Origin: Nonomuraea polychroma
Lineage (GTDB): Bacteria > Actinomycetota > Actinomycetes > Streptosporangiales > Streptosporangiaceae
DNA length: 64,000 nt
Assembly: GCF_004011505.1 (NCBI RefSeq)
Contig: NZ_SAUN01000001.1
Span: 682,001 to 746,000 of the forward strand
Reading direction: 5' to 3'
Shown: positions 32,518-39,667 of the stretch, piece by piece
How the letters are laid out: each line of letters begins with the position of its first letter
Numbering within the stretch: the stretch's first letter is position 1
Made by a program: the position numbers and the translations under genes
The notes under the pieces: generated by a model
The model's input: the letters and a program-made list of their open reading frames with translations, nothing else
Told to the model about the DNA's origin: nothing
Database searches by the model: none

Positions 32518-33906
32518 ATGACACGACGATGGGCGGCGGCCCTCGCCGCGGCACTCCTGGTCATCCTCGGCATCCCCCATCCAGCGCTCGCCGGCGCGCC
32601 GATCACGACCGCGATCTACACGGCCGACCCGGCCGCACTGGTCGTCGGCGACACCCTGTACGTCTACACCGGCCACGACGAGGCCCCGTCCGGCGGCACG
32701 AACTTCGTCATGCGCGACTGGCACGTCTTCAGCTCCACCGACGCCACGACCTTCACCGACCAGGGCGCCAAGCTGTCGATCTCCAGCTTCCCGTGGGCAG
32801 GCGCCGACGCCTGGGCGGGCGAGGTCGAGCGCGGCGCCGACGGCAAGTACTACTGGTACGTCTCCATCAACGGCAACGGCCCGGGCTGGATGAACATCGG
32901 CGTGGCCGTCGGCGACACCCCGACCGGCCCGTTCCGCGACGCCATCGGCGGCCCGCTGGTCAGCGACAGCACCCCCAACTCCTCGCCGCTCAACATCGAC
33001 CCGACCGTCTTCAGGGACGACGACGGCCAGGTCTACATGTACTGGGGCTCCTACTGGGGCGTGCGAGCCGCCCGCCTCAACTCCAACATGACCTCGATCA
33101 ACGGCTCGGTGATCACCCCGAGCGGCGTGTCGAACTTCTGGGAGGCCCCCTGGATGTTCAAGCGCAACGGCGTCTACTACCTCGCCTACGCGGCCAATGA
33201 CTCCGGCTGCTCACAGCCCAACTACGCCTGCATCCGCTACGCCACCGCCAGCAACCCGCTGGGCCCGTGGACCCACCGCGGCGTCGTGCTCGACCAGGTC
33301 AGCTCGACCACGAACCACCCGGCGATCATCGAGTACAAGGGCCAGTGGTACATGGTCTACCACAACGCCGCCGCCCCGGGCGGAGGCAACTTCCGCCGCT
33401 CTGTGACGCTCGACAAGCTCTACTTCAACGCCGACGGCACCATGCAGAAGGTCGTCCAGACCGGCGGCCCGACCACGCCGGGCAACCTGGCGGCCAGCGC
33501 CACCCCCTCCACCTCCTACGTCTCGCCGTGGGAGACGCTCGCCGCGATCAACGACGGCTACACCCCCGCCAACTCGGCCGATCACAGCCACGGCGCCTAC
33601 GGCAACTGGGACCACCAGGGCACCGAGTGGATCGAGTACCGCTGGCCCACCGCGCAGACGATCTCCCGGTCCGAGGTCTATTGGTTCGACGACAACCTCG
33701 GCATCGACCTGCCGGCCTCGTGCCAGGTGCAGTACTGGAACGGCAGCGCCTACGTCAACGTGCCCGGCGCGTCCGGCTGCGGCGTGGCGGCCAACACCTT
33801 CAACACCACGACGTTCACCCCGGTCAGCACGACTCGGCTGCGGCTGAACATGACCTCCAGGTCCGGCTATTCCACCGGTGTGCTCGAATGGAGGGCCTTC
33901 TCATGA
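32518..33906 (+). CDS. Secreted GH43 arabinofuranosidase-like enzyme with C-terminal discoidin-type domain
   Basis: A 462-residue enzyme with a signal peptide (LAAALLVILGIPHPALA). The five-bladed GH43 domain covers about residues 30-320. IYTADPAALVVGDTLYVYTG carries the catalytic-base Asp, NIDPTVFRDDDGQVYMYWGS the pKa-modulating Asp, and FWEAPWMFKRNGVYYLAYAA the acid Glu. NHPAIIEYKGQWYMVYHN is typical of arabinoxylan arabinofuranohydrolases. A C-terminal F5/8-type (discoidin-like) module of about 130 residues follows, resembling the last module of the next gene. It probably releases arabinose from arabinoxylan or arabinan outside the cell. A LacI-type palindrome precedes it. Confidence 0.88.
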   Translation: MTRRWAAALAAALLVILGIPHPALAGAPITTAIYTADPAALVVGDTLYVYTGHDEAPSGGTNFVMRDWHVFSSTDATTFTDQGAKLSISSFPWAGADAWAGEVERGADGKYYWYVSINGNGPGWMNIGVAVGDTPTGPFRDAIGGPLVSDSTPNSSPLNIDPTVFRDDDGQVYMYWGSYWGVRAARLNSNMTSINGSVITPSGVSNFWEAPWMFKRNGVYYLAYAANDSGCSQPNYACIRYATASNPLGPWTHRGVVLDQVSSTTNHPAIIEYKGQWYMVYHNAAAPGGGNFRRSVTLDKLYFNADGTMQKVVQTGGPTTPGNLAASATPSTSYVSPWETLAAINDGYTPANSADHSHGAYGNWDHQGTEWIEYRWPTAQTISRSEVYWFDDNLGIDLPASCQVQYWNGSAYVNVPGASGCGVAANTFNTTTFTPVSTTRLRLNMTSRSGYSTGVLEWRAFS

Positions 33907-36900
33907 AGCGCGCCTTATTAGCCCTGCTGCTCGTCGCCGGGTTGGTCGTCGCCGGTCCGCCGGCCGCGGCCGACCAGACCATCGGCTTCCCTGCCTTCGG
34001 CGGCCCGGCCGTCCCCGCGGCGCCCGGCTCGTACACGACCGGCAACATGATGCAGGCCATCTACGACGCCGAAAGCTCGGGCACCGACTTCTGGATGGAC
34101 CGGCTGCTGGCCCGCCCCGGCAACGACCCGGCCGGCACCTGGCTCATGACGCGCGGGCGGGCGTTGTTCATGAAGACGCACACGCCCGGCACGCTCGGCT
34201 TCGCCGGGCAGGCGGCGTACTGGGAGAGCATCAGCAACAACAACGCCTTCACCGTCGCCGTCACCCCCGGCACCTTCACCGAGCAGGTGAGCTCGCGCTG
34301 GCAGGCGCCCAGCCACTGGAAGAGCCGGCACACCAGCGGCTCGGTCACGATCGACCAGACCAAGTTCATCACCGAGAACAACGTGGCCGTGGCCAACCTG
34401 GCCATCACGAACGGCGGCTCCAGCTCGACGACGCTGCAGGTCAGGGCCACCTCGCCGTACGCGGCGACCGGCAGCGGCAGTGAGCTGACCGGCCAGGTCA
34501 ACGCCTACAACAACCTCACGACGATCTTCCCCAGGCTCACCGGCGACGGGTTCACGGTCTCCAGCGGCGGGCTCAACAGGTCCGTCACCGTCGCCGCCGG
34601 CGCCACCGTGACCGTCAAGGTCGTCATGGGCTTCGTCACCAACGAGATCCCGGCCTCGCGCACCGAGTACGACGCCTACGCCGGCTACCCGCCCGCCACG
34701 GCGTTCGCCACCCACGTGCGCGCGTACAACCGGTGGTGGGCCGAGAACGTGCCCTACATCGACGTGCCCGAGCCCGGCATCAAGAAGAACATCTACTACC
34801 GCTGGTGGCTGATGCGCTACAACCACCTCGACGCGGACATCCCCGGCCAGACCTTCCAGTTCCCCACGTCGATGGAGGGCGTGCTGGGCTACAACAACGC
34901 GATCGCGCTGACCCAGCCCATGCACATCGACGACCTCAAATACCTGCGCAACCCGATCTACGCCTACGGTGACTGGCTGAGCGTCGGCCAGACCTCCAAG
35001 AACGGCCGTTTCCTGGACAACCCCGGCGATCCCGAGAACTGGTCCAACAGCTACACCCAGTACATCGGCGAAGCCGCCTGGAAGAGCTACCAGATCCACG
35101 GCGGCCAGCCCGCCATCGCCGCCAACCTGGCCCGCTACGCCGAGCAGGACGTCAAGGGCCAGCTGTCGTTCTACGACACCGACAACAACAAGCTCATCGA
35201 GTACGACTGGGGCGCCCTGACCGGCAACGACGCCGACGCCGTCTCCTTCCACTGGAAGCCGGGGCGCATGGACCGCGCCGAGGCCGCCTACCAGTACAGC
35301 GGCGCGCTGGCCGCGGCGCAGGCGTACGAGGCGATCGGCAACACCACCAAGGCGAACGAGATGCGCACGCTCGCCACGCAGATCCAGAACGCCATCGTCA
35401 ACGTGTTGTGGAACCCGAGCAGGCAGCTGTTCGAGCACCGGCTGAAGTCCACCAACGAATGGGTGCCGTGGAAGGAGATCAACAACTACTACCCGTTCGC
35501 CGTCGGCGCGATCCCCAACACCTCCGCCTACAAGCAGGCCCTGCGCCTCTTCGACGATCCGGCGCAGTACCCGATCTTCCCCTTCTACACCGCCAACCAG
35601 GCCGACAAGGCGGCCTCGGGCACGGGCAGCAACAACTTCTCCACGATCAACTCCACCGTGCAGTTCCGCCTGCTCTCCTCGGTGCTGCGGAACTACTCCA
35701 ACGAGTGGATCGACACGACCTGGTACAAGAAGCTCCTCTACTGGAACGCCTGGGCTCAATACGTCAACGGCAACACCCAGTGGCCGGACGCCAACGAGTT
35801 CTGGGCCGACTGGAACGGCTCCTCGATCACCTACCGCTCCTGGATCCACCACAACATCCTGGGCAGCAGCAACTGGACGGTCATCGAGGACGTCGCCGGG
35901 CTGCGGCCGCGTAACGACGCCAAGGTGGAGCTCTCGCCGATCAACATCGGCTGGACCCACTTCACCGTCAACAACCTGCGCTACCGCAACGCCGACCTGA
36001 CCATCGTCTGGGACGACCCGGCCGACGGCGTCGTGCGTTACCCCGGCGTGCCCCAGGGCTACTCGATCTACATCAACGGCAGCCGGGCGGCCACGGTGTC
36101 GTCGCTGGTGCCGTTCACCTGGGACCCGGCCACCGGTGCCGTCACCACCAGCGGCACCGTCACCCACAACGTCGCCGTCCCCGCCCTCCAGTCGCCCACG
36201 CAGGTGAACCACACCAGCGCCCGCATGGTCGACCTGCTCGCCAAGGCCGGCGTCGACCTGACCGCCAACCTGACGAACCTCGCCGCCGACGCCACCCCCA
36301 CCGCCTCCACCACCGCCTCGGGCAGCACCACGGCGGGGGCGAAGGACGGGTTCCCGATCAACGAGCCGTTCTGGGGCGGCACCACCGCCGGGCAGGACTG
36401 GTACGAGCTGAACTTCGGCGCGGCCCGCACGTTCAACGAGGTCCGGCTCTACTTCAAGGACAGCCGCCCGGCCAGCTCCACCTACCGGGCCCCGGCCTCC
36501 TACACCGTCCAGTACCACAACGGCAGTGCCTGGGTGGACGTGCCCAGCCAGGCCAAGACCCCGGCCACGCCGCGGGCCAACTACAACGTGGTGCAGTTCT
36601 CCGCCGTCAGCGCACAGCGGATGCGGGTGCTGGCCACGGCCGCCTCCGGAGCCAGGACCGGGCTCACCGAGATCAAGGTCTTCAACCGGGGCGGGGTCCA
36701 GCCGGAACCCAACCCCAACCTGGCGCTGCAGGCCACGCCGTCGGCGTCGTACACCTCCTCGTGGGAGAGCGTCGCGGCCGTCAACGACGGGATCGACCCG
36801 CCGTCGTCCAACGACACCGTGAACCCGCGCTGGGGCTGCTGGCCGCAGACCGGGCAGCAGTGGGTGGACCTGACCTGGTCCTCGGCGCGCACGCTCAACC

Positions 36901-37142
36901 GGGCCCAGGTGTACTTCTTCGACGACGACCAGGGCATCGACATGCCGGCGTCGTGGAAGCTGCAGTACTGGAACGGCAGCGCGTACGTGGACGTGCCCGG
37001 CGCGTCGGCGTACACGCTGACGAAGAACGCCTACAACAACGTCACCTTCACCGCCACGAGCACGACCCGGCTGCGGGTGCTGCTCACCGGCAACGGCAGC
37101 AGCTCCGTAGGCCTCCTGGAGGTCAAGGCCTACGGAACGTGA
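33903..37142 (+). CDS. Secreted six-hairpin (MGH1-like) glycoside hydrolase with two discoidin-type domains
   Basis: A 1079-residue secreted protein. A signal peptide (ALLALLLVAGLVVAGPPAAA) is followed by an N-terminal beta-sandwich. An (alpha/alpha)6-barrel comes next, carrying FPTSMEGVLGYNNAIALTQP, YRSWIHHNILGSSNWTVIED and GWTHFTVNNLRYRNADLTIV. Two F5/8-type carbohydrate-binding modules end the protein (about residues 790-920 and 935-1075). The barrel region matches MGH1-type hydrolases I know only by sequence; the exact linkage cut is not established. It overlaps the GH43 gene by 4 bp (ATGA), so the two enzymes are made in fixed ratio and probably act on the same arabinose-containing polymer. 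Confidence 0.82.
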   Translation: MKRALLALLLVAGLVVAGPPAAADQTIGFPAFGGPAVPAAPGSYTTGNMMQAIYDAESSGTDFWMDRLLARPGNDPAGTWLMTRGRALFMKTHTPGTLGFAGQAAYWESISNNNAFTVAVTPGTFTEQVSSRWQAPSHWKSRHTSGSVTIDQTKFITENNVAVANLAITNGGSSSTTLQVRATSPYAATGSGSELTGQVNAYNNLTTIFPRLTGDGFTVSSGGLNRSVTVAAGATVTVKVVMGFVTNEIPASRTEYDAYAGYPPATAFATHVRAYNRWWAENVPYIDVPEPGIKKNIYYRWWLMRYNHLDADIPGQTFQFPTSMEGVLGYNNAIALTQPMHIDDLKYLRNPIYAYGDWLSVGQTSKNGRFLDNPGDPENWSNSYTQYIGEAAWKSYQIHGGQPAIAANLARYAEQDVKGQLSFYDTDNNKLIEYDWGALTGNDADAVSFHWKPGRMDRAEAAYQYSGALAAAQAYEAIGNTTKANEMRTLATQIQNAIVNVLWNPSRQLFEHRLKSTNEWVPWKEINNYYPFAVGAIPNTSAYKQALRLFDDPAQYPIFPFYTANQADKAASGTGSNNFSTINSTVQFRLLSSVLRNYSNEWIDTTWYKKLLYWNAWAQYVNGNTQWPDANEFWADWNGSSITYRSWIHHNILGSSNWTVIEDVAGLRPRNDAKVELSPINIGWTHFTVNNLRYRNADLTIVWDDPADGVVRYPGVPQGYSIYINGSRAATVSSLVPFTWDPATGAVTTSGTVTHNVAVPALQSPTQVNHTSARMVDLLAKAGVDLTANLTNLAADATPTASTTASGSTTAGAKDGFPINEPFWGGTTAGQDWYELNFGAARTFNEVRLYFKDSRPASSTYRAPASYTVQYHNGSAWVDVPSQAKTPATPRANYNVVQFSAVSAQRMRVLATAASGARTGLTEIKVFNRGGVQPEPNPNLALQATPSASYTSSWESVAAVNDGIDPPSSNDTVNPRWGCWPQTGQQWVDLTWSSARTLNRAQVYFFDDDQGIDMPASWKLQYWNGSAYVDVPGASAYTLTKNAYNNVTFTATSTTRLRVLLTGNGSSSVGLLEVKAYGT

Positions 37143-37148
37143 TGCGTC

Positions 37149-37181
37149 GAGCCGGAAGGGCCGCTCGCGCCCTTCCGGCTC
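37149..37181. terminator. Bidirectional terminator between convergent genes
   Basis: GAGCCGGAAGGG (37149-37160) and CCCTTCCGGCTC (37170-37181) form a perfect 12-bp stem with a 9-base loop. It sits between the glycoside hydrolase stop and the end of the convergent pectinase gene. Confidence 0.85.
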
Positions 37182-37189
37182 GCTGCCCG

Positions 37190-39442
37190 CTAGAGGTGGC
37201 GGCCCGCTCCCGCGCCCGCCGGGACCAGGGCCTTGAGCGCGTGGGCCGGGTGCACCTTGCCGACCAGCGCCGGGGTCCAGCCGGCGTCCGTGCCGAGAGC
37301 GGTGCCGTTGGCCTCGTTGCAGGCGGCCACCAGATCGGCCGGGGCGCCGTCGACCAGGTTGTCCTTGGCGGTGATCACGGTGCCGCCGAACACCGACAGG
37401 ACCTTCGCCGCCGCGATGCCGTCGAAGGCGTTGCTCTCGGCGTAGACCTTCGAGCCGAAGCCCACGCCGATGCTGTACCCGTGCGTGGCGCCGCCCGTGT
37501 AGTAGTTGTTGTAGACGTGCACCTGGCCGAAGCGCACCCGGGGCGTGCGCTGGCCGAGGCCCTCGAAGTAGTTGTGGTGCAGCGTGACCTTCAGCTTGTC
37601 CGCTTCGGCGTACCTGGTGGGGTTGTCGGTGTTGCCGATCAGCGTCACCTTGTCGTGGCCGCTGAGGTGGTTCCAGGAGAGGGTCACGTAGTTCGCGCCG
37701 CGCACCACGTCCAGGAGCCCGTCGTGGACCTGGTACGGGCGGCCGAAGTAGAGCGGCTGGCCGGAGTCCGGGTTGTCGCCGTCGTTGAGCGTGTTGTGGT
37801 CCAGCCAGACGTGGGTGGAGCCGGACACCTCGACGTTGTCGAACGAGGCGTTCCAGTTGCCCTCCGCGCCGTCCGTCGGGTCCCACTGCGGGAAACAGTC
37901 CGAGGTGTCGGTGATGGTCAGGTTGCGGACGATGACGTTGTCGGCGTTGTTGATGCGAAGGCCGAAGCTCTTCAGCGCGGCGTCCCGGCCCGCGCCGACC
38001 AGGGTGACGTTGGAGCCGATCGTCACCGTGACGTGGGCGGCCATCTTGTTGTACGACGCCCGCCGCGCGTCCTCCAGCGGCCCTGACGGCACGCTGGTCC
38101 TGCCCCACACCGCCGGGTCGTACGCGGCCAGGTAGGCGGGCAGGCTGTAGCCGTTGACCGCGTAGTCCGCGCACGTCAGCGGGGCGCCGGAGTCGTCGGT
38201 GTCGGCGTCGATCGCGCCCTTCACATAGATGATCTTGGGCGTGTTGTCGGCCGGGTCGCCGAGCGCGGCCCGCAACTGCGCCCTGGTCGAGACGACGTGC
38301 ACGTTCTCCGGCCGGGCCGCCGAGCCGCCCGTGGTGCCGGTGGTGGCCGCCGCCCAGCCGTCATTGCGGGGGAGGACCTCCCGGCCGAGGCCGTGCCCGG
38401 GGTGCGGGCGGTGACGGCGCACGGGGTTCCAGCCATCCGTGCCCGCCAGGTAGCGCTGCGGCGTGAACGCGTCGGCCTGCTCGGGGGCGAGCTGCGGCCG
38501 GTTCTCGTTGACCGTCACGCCCGGGCCGTGGTTGCGGTATTCGGACAGCCGGGCCTCCCGCCAGTTCAAACCGGACATGTCGGTCCAGGGCGCGTCCTTG
38601 AACTGCTGTCCCAGCCACGACTCCCGCACCAGCACCTGCCCGCGGGCCGTCGCCGACCCGCCGGCCGGCCACGGGCGGCCCAGATGGTACGTGCGCGCCG
38701 GGGCGTTGCTGGTCAGGTGGCTGCGGTAGATCAGGAAGCCGTACGGGTTGCTCAGCTCCGTGCTGGCCGCGGTGACGTAGCCGTTGTTGTCCGCGCTCCC
38801 GCGGTTGAGCGCCTTGATCACGCAGTTGTCGAAGACGGCGGTGGCGCGGCCGAAGATGAAGTCGACGTCGCCCTCGACGTGGCAGTCGCGGAAATACTGC
38901 CGGGCGGTCGTGGTGGCGGACGGGGTGTTGGCGTAGAGGGTGTCCTGGTTGCCGATGAACCTGACGTTCTCGTACACCTGCCGGTCGCCTGTCGTGCGCA
39001 CCGCCACGGCCTGGCTGTTGCCCTTGGCGGCCTCGTCGTAGGAGTTCTCGAAGGTGAGGTTGCGGGCCGTGAAGTCGGGGGCGCTGATCACGTACGAGGC
39101 GCTGCCCGAGGTGCCGTACGTGCCCGAGCCGTCCGGTTTGGGGGTGGAGGCCGAGGCGTCGAACGTGAGCACCACCTCGCGCGGGTCCCTGGTGTCGCCC
39201 ACCAGCGAGATGTGCGGCTTGTCGGCGGGGATGACCACTTGCTGCTTGTACGTGCCCTTGCGGACCAGGATGGTGACCGGCCGGGCGTTGCCGGACGGCA
39301 CCGCGTCGACGGCCGCCTGCACGGTCGTGTGGTCGCCGGTCCCGTCGGCCGCGACCACGATCGTGGCGCGGCTCTGAGCGGCAGCGGGCGGCGTCATCGC
39401 CATCGCGAGCCCTGCCAACGGAATGAGTAACAGAAGTCGCAT
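37190..39442 (-). CDS. Pectin methylesterase (CE8) - pectate lyase (PL1) fusion, secreted
   Basis: A 750-residue bifunctional enzyme. The signal peptide is LLLLIPLAGLAMAMTPPAAA. The N-terminal CE8 beta-helix contains GNQDTLYANT (164-173), GDVDFIFGRATAVFDN with catalytic Asp 194, and LGRPW (254-258). A short Arg/His/Pro linker (about residues 350-375) joins it to a PL1 pectate lyase with VWLDHNTLNDGDNPDSG, LHHNYFEGLGQRTPRVRFG and VYNNYY. The esterase demethylates pectin and the lyase then cleaves the resulting pectate. ATG 39442 was chosen because GAGG lies 7 nt upstream and a signal peptide follows. Two inverted repeats occupy its promoter. Confidence 0.9.
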   Translation of the reverse strand: MRLLLLIPLAGLAMAMTPPAAAQSRATIVVAADGTGDHTTVQAAVDAVPSGNARPVTILVRKGTYKQQVVIPADKPHISLVGDTRDPREVVLTFDASASTPKPDGSGTYGTSGSASYVISAPDFTARNLTFENSYDEAAKGNSQAVAVRTTGDRQVYENVRFIGNQDTLYANTPSATTTARQYFRDCHVEGDVDFIFGRATAVFDNCVIKALNRGSADNNGYVTAASTELSNPYGFLIYRSHLTSNAPARTYHLGRPWPAGGSATARGQVLVRESWLGQQFKDAPWTDMSGLNWREARLSEYRNHGPGVTVNENRPQLAPEQADAFTPQRYLAGTDGWNPVRRHRPHPGHGLGREVLPRNDGWAAATTGTTGGSAARPENVHVVSTRAQLRAALGDPADNTPKIIYVKGAIDADTDDSGAPLTCADYAVNGYSLPAYLAAYDPAVWGRTSVPSGPLEDARRASYNKMAAHVTVTIGSNVTLVGAGRDAALKSFGLRINNADNVIVRNLTITDTSDCFPQWDPTDGAEGNWNASFDNVEVSGSTHVWLDHNTLNDGDNPDSGQPLYFGRPYQVHDGLLDVVRGANYVTLSWNHLSGHDKVTLIGNTDNPTRYAEADKLKVTLHHNYFEGLGQRTPRVRFGQVHVYNNYYTGGATHGYSIGVGFGSKVYAESNAFDGIAAAKVLSVFGGTVITAKDNLVDGAPADLVAACNEANGTALGTDAGWTPALVGKVHPAHALKALVPAGAGAGRHL

Positions 39443-39513
39443 ACGCAACCTCGCAGAGTGTGCGGCAATCGGTTGCAAGAAACGTTCGCGTAATGCCGCT
39501 GGCACGTCAATGG

Positions 39514-39530
39514 ATGCAGTAAAACTGCAT
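39514..39530. promoter_or_regulatory. Inverted repeat ATGCAGT-AAA-ACTGCAT
   Basis: Perfect 7-bp arms around AAA lie in the region between the divergent pectinase and xylanase genes, 72 bp upstream of the pectinase start. It is a possible regulator site; no matching site was seen elsewhere in the window. Confidence 0.45.
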
Positions 39531-39534
39531 GTTT

Positions 39535-39555
39535 GCTGCAACAAGCGGTTGCAGC
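39535..39555. promoter_or_regulatory. Inverted repeat GCTGCAAC-AAGCG-GTTGCAGC
   Basis: Perfect 8-bp arms with a 5-bp spacer lie 4 bp from the previous repeat. A related half element GCAATCGGTTGC occurs at about 39463-39474, immediately upstream of the pectinase start. The shape fits a LacI-family operator. Confidence 0.5.
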
Positions 39556-39667
39556 CACTCTCGCGTCCCTGAGACATCTTGACCGAGTCGGCGCGCCGCA
39601 TCTACAGTCCGCCTGACATTTATCGGCACATCCCTGAAACTTTCATCTCCAGCCCCGCAGGAGCACT

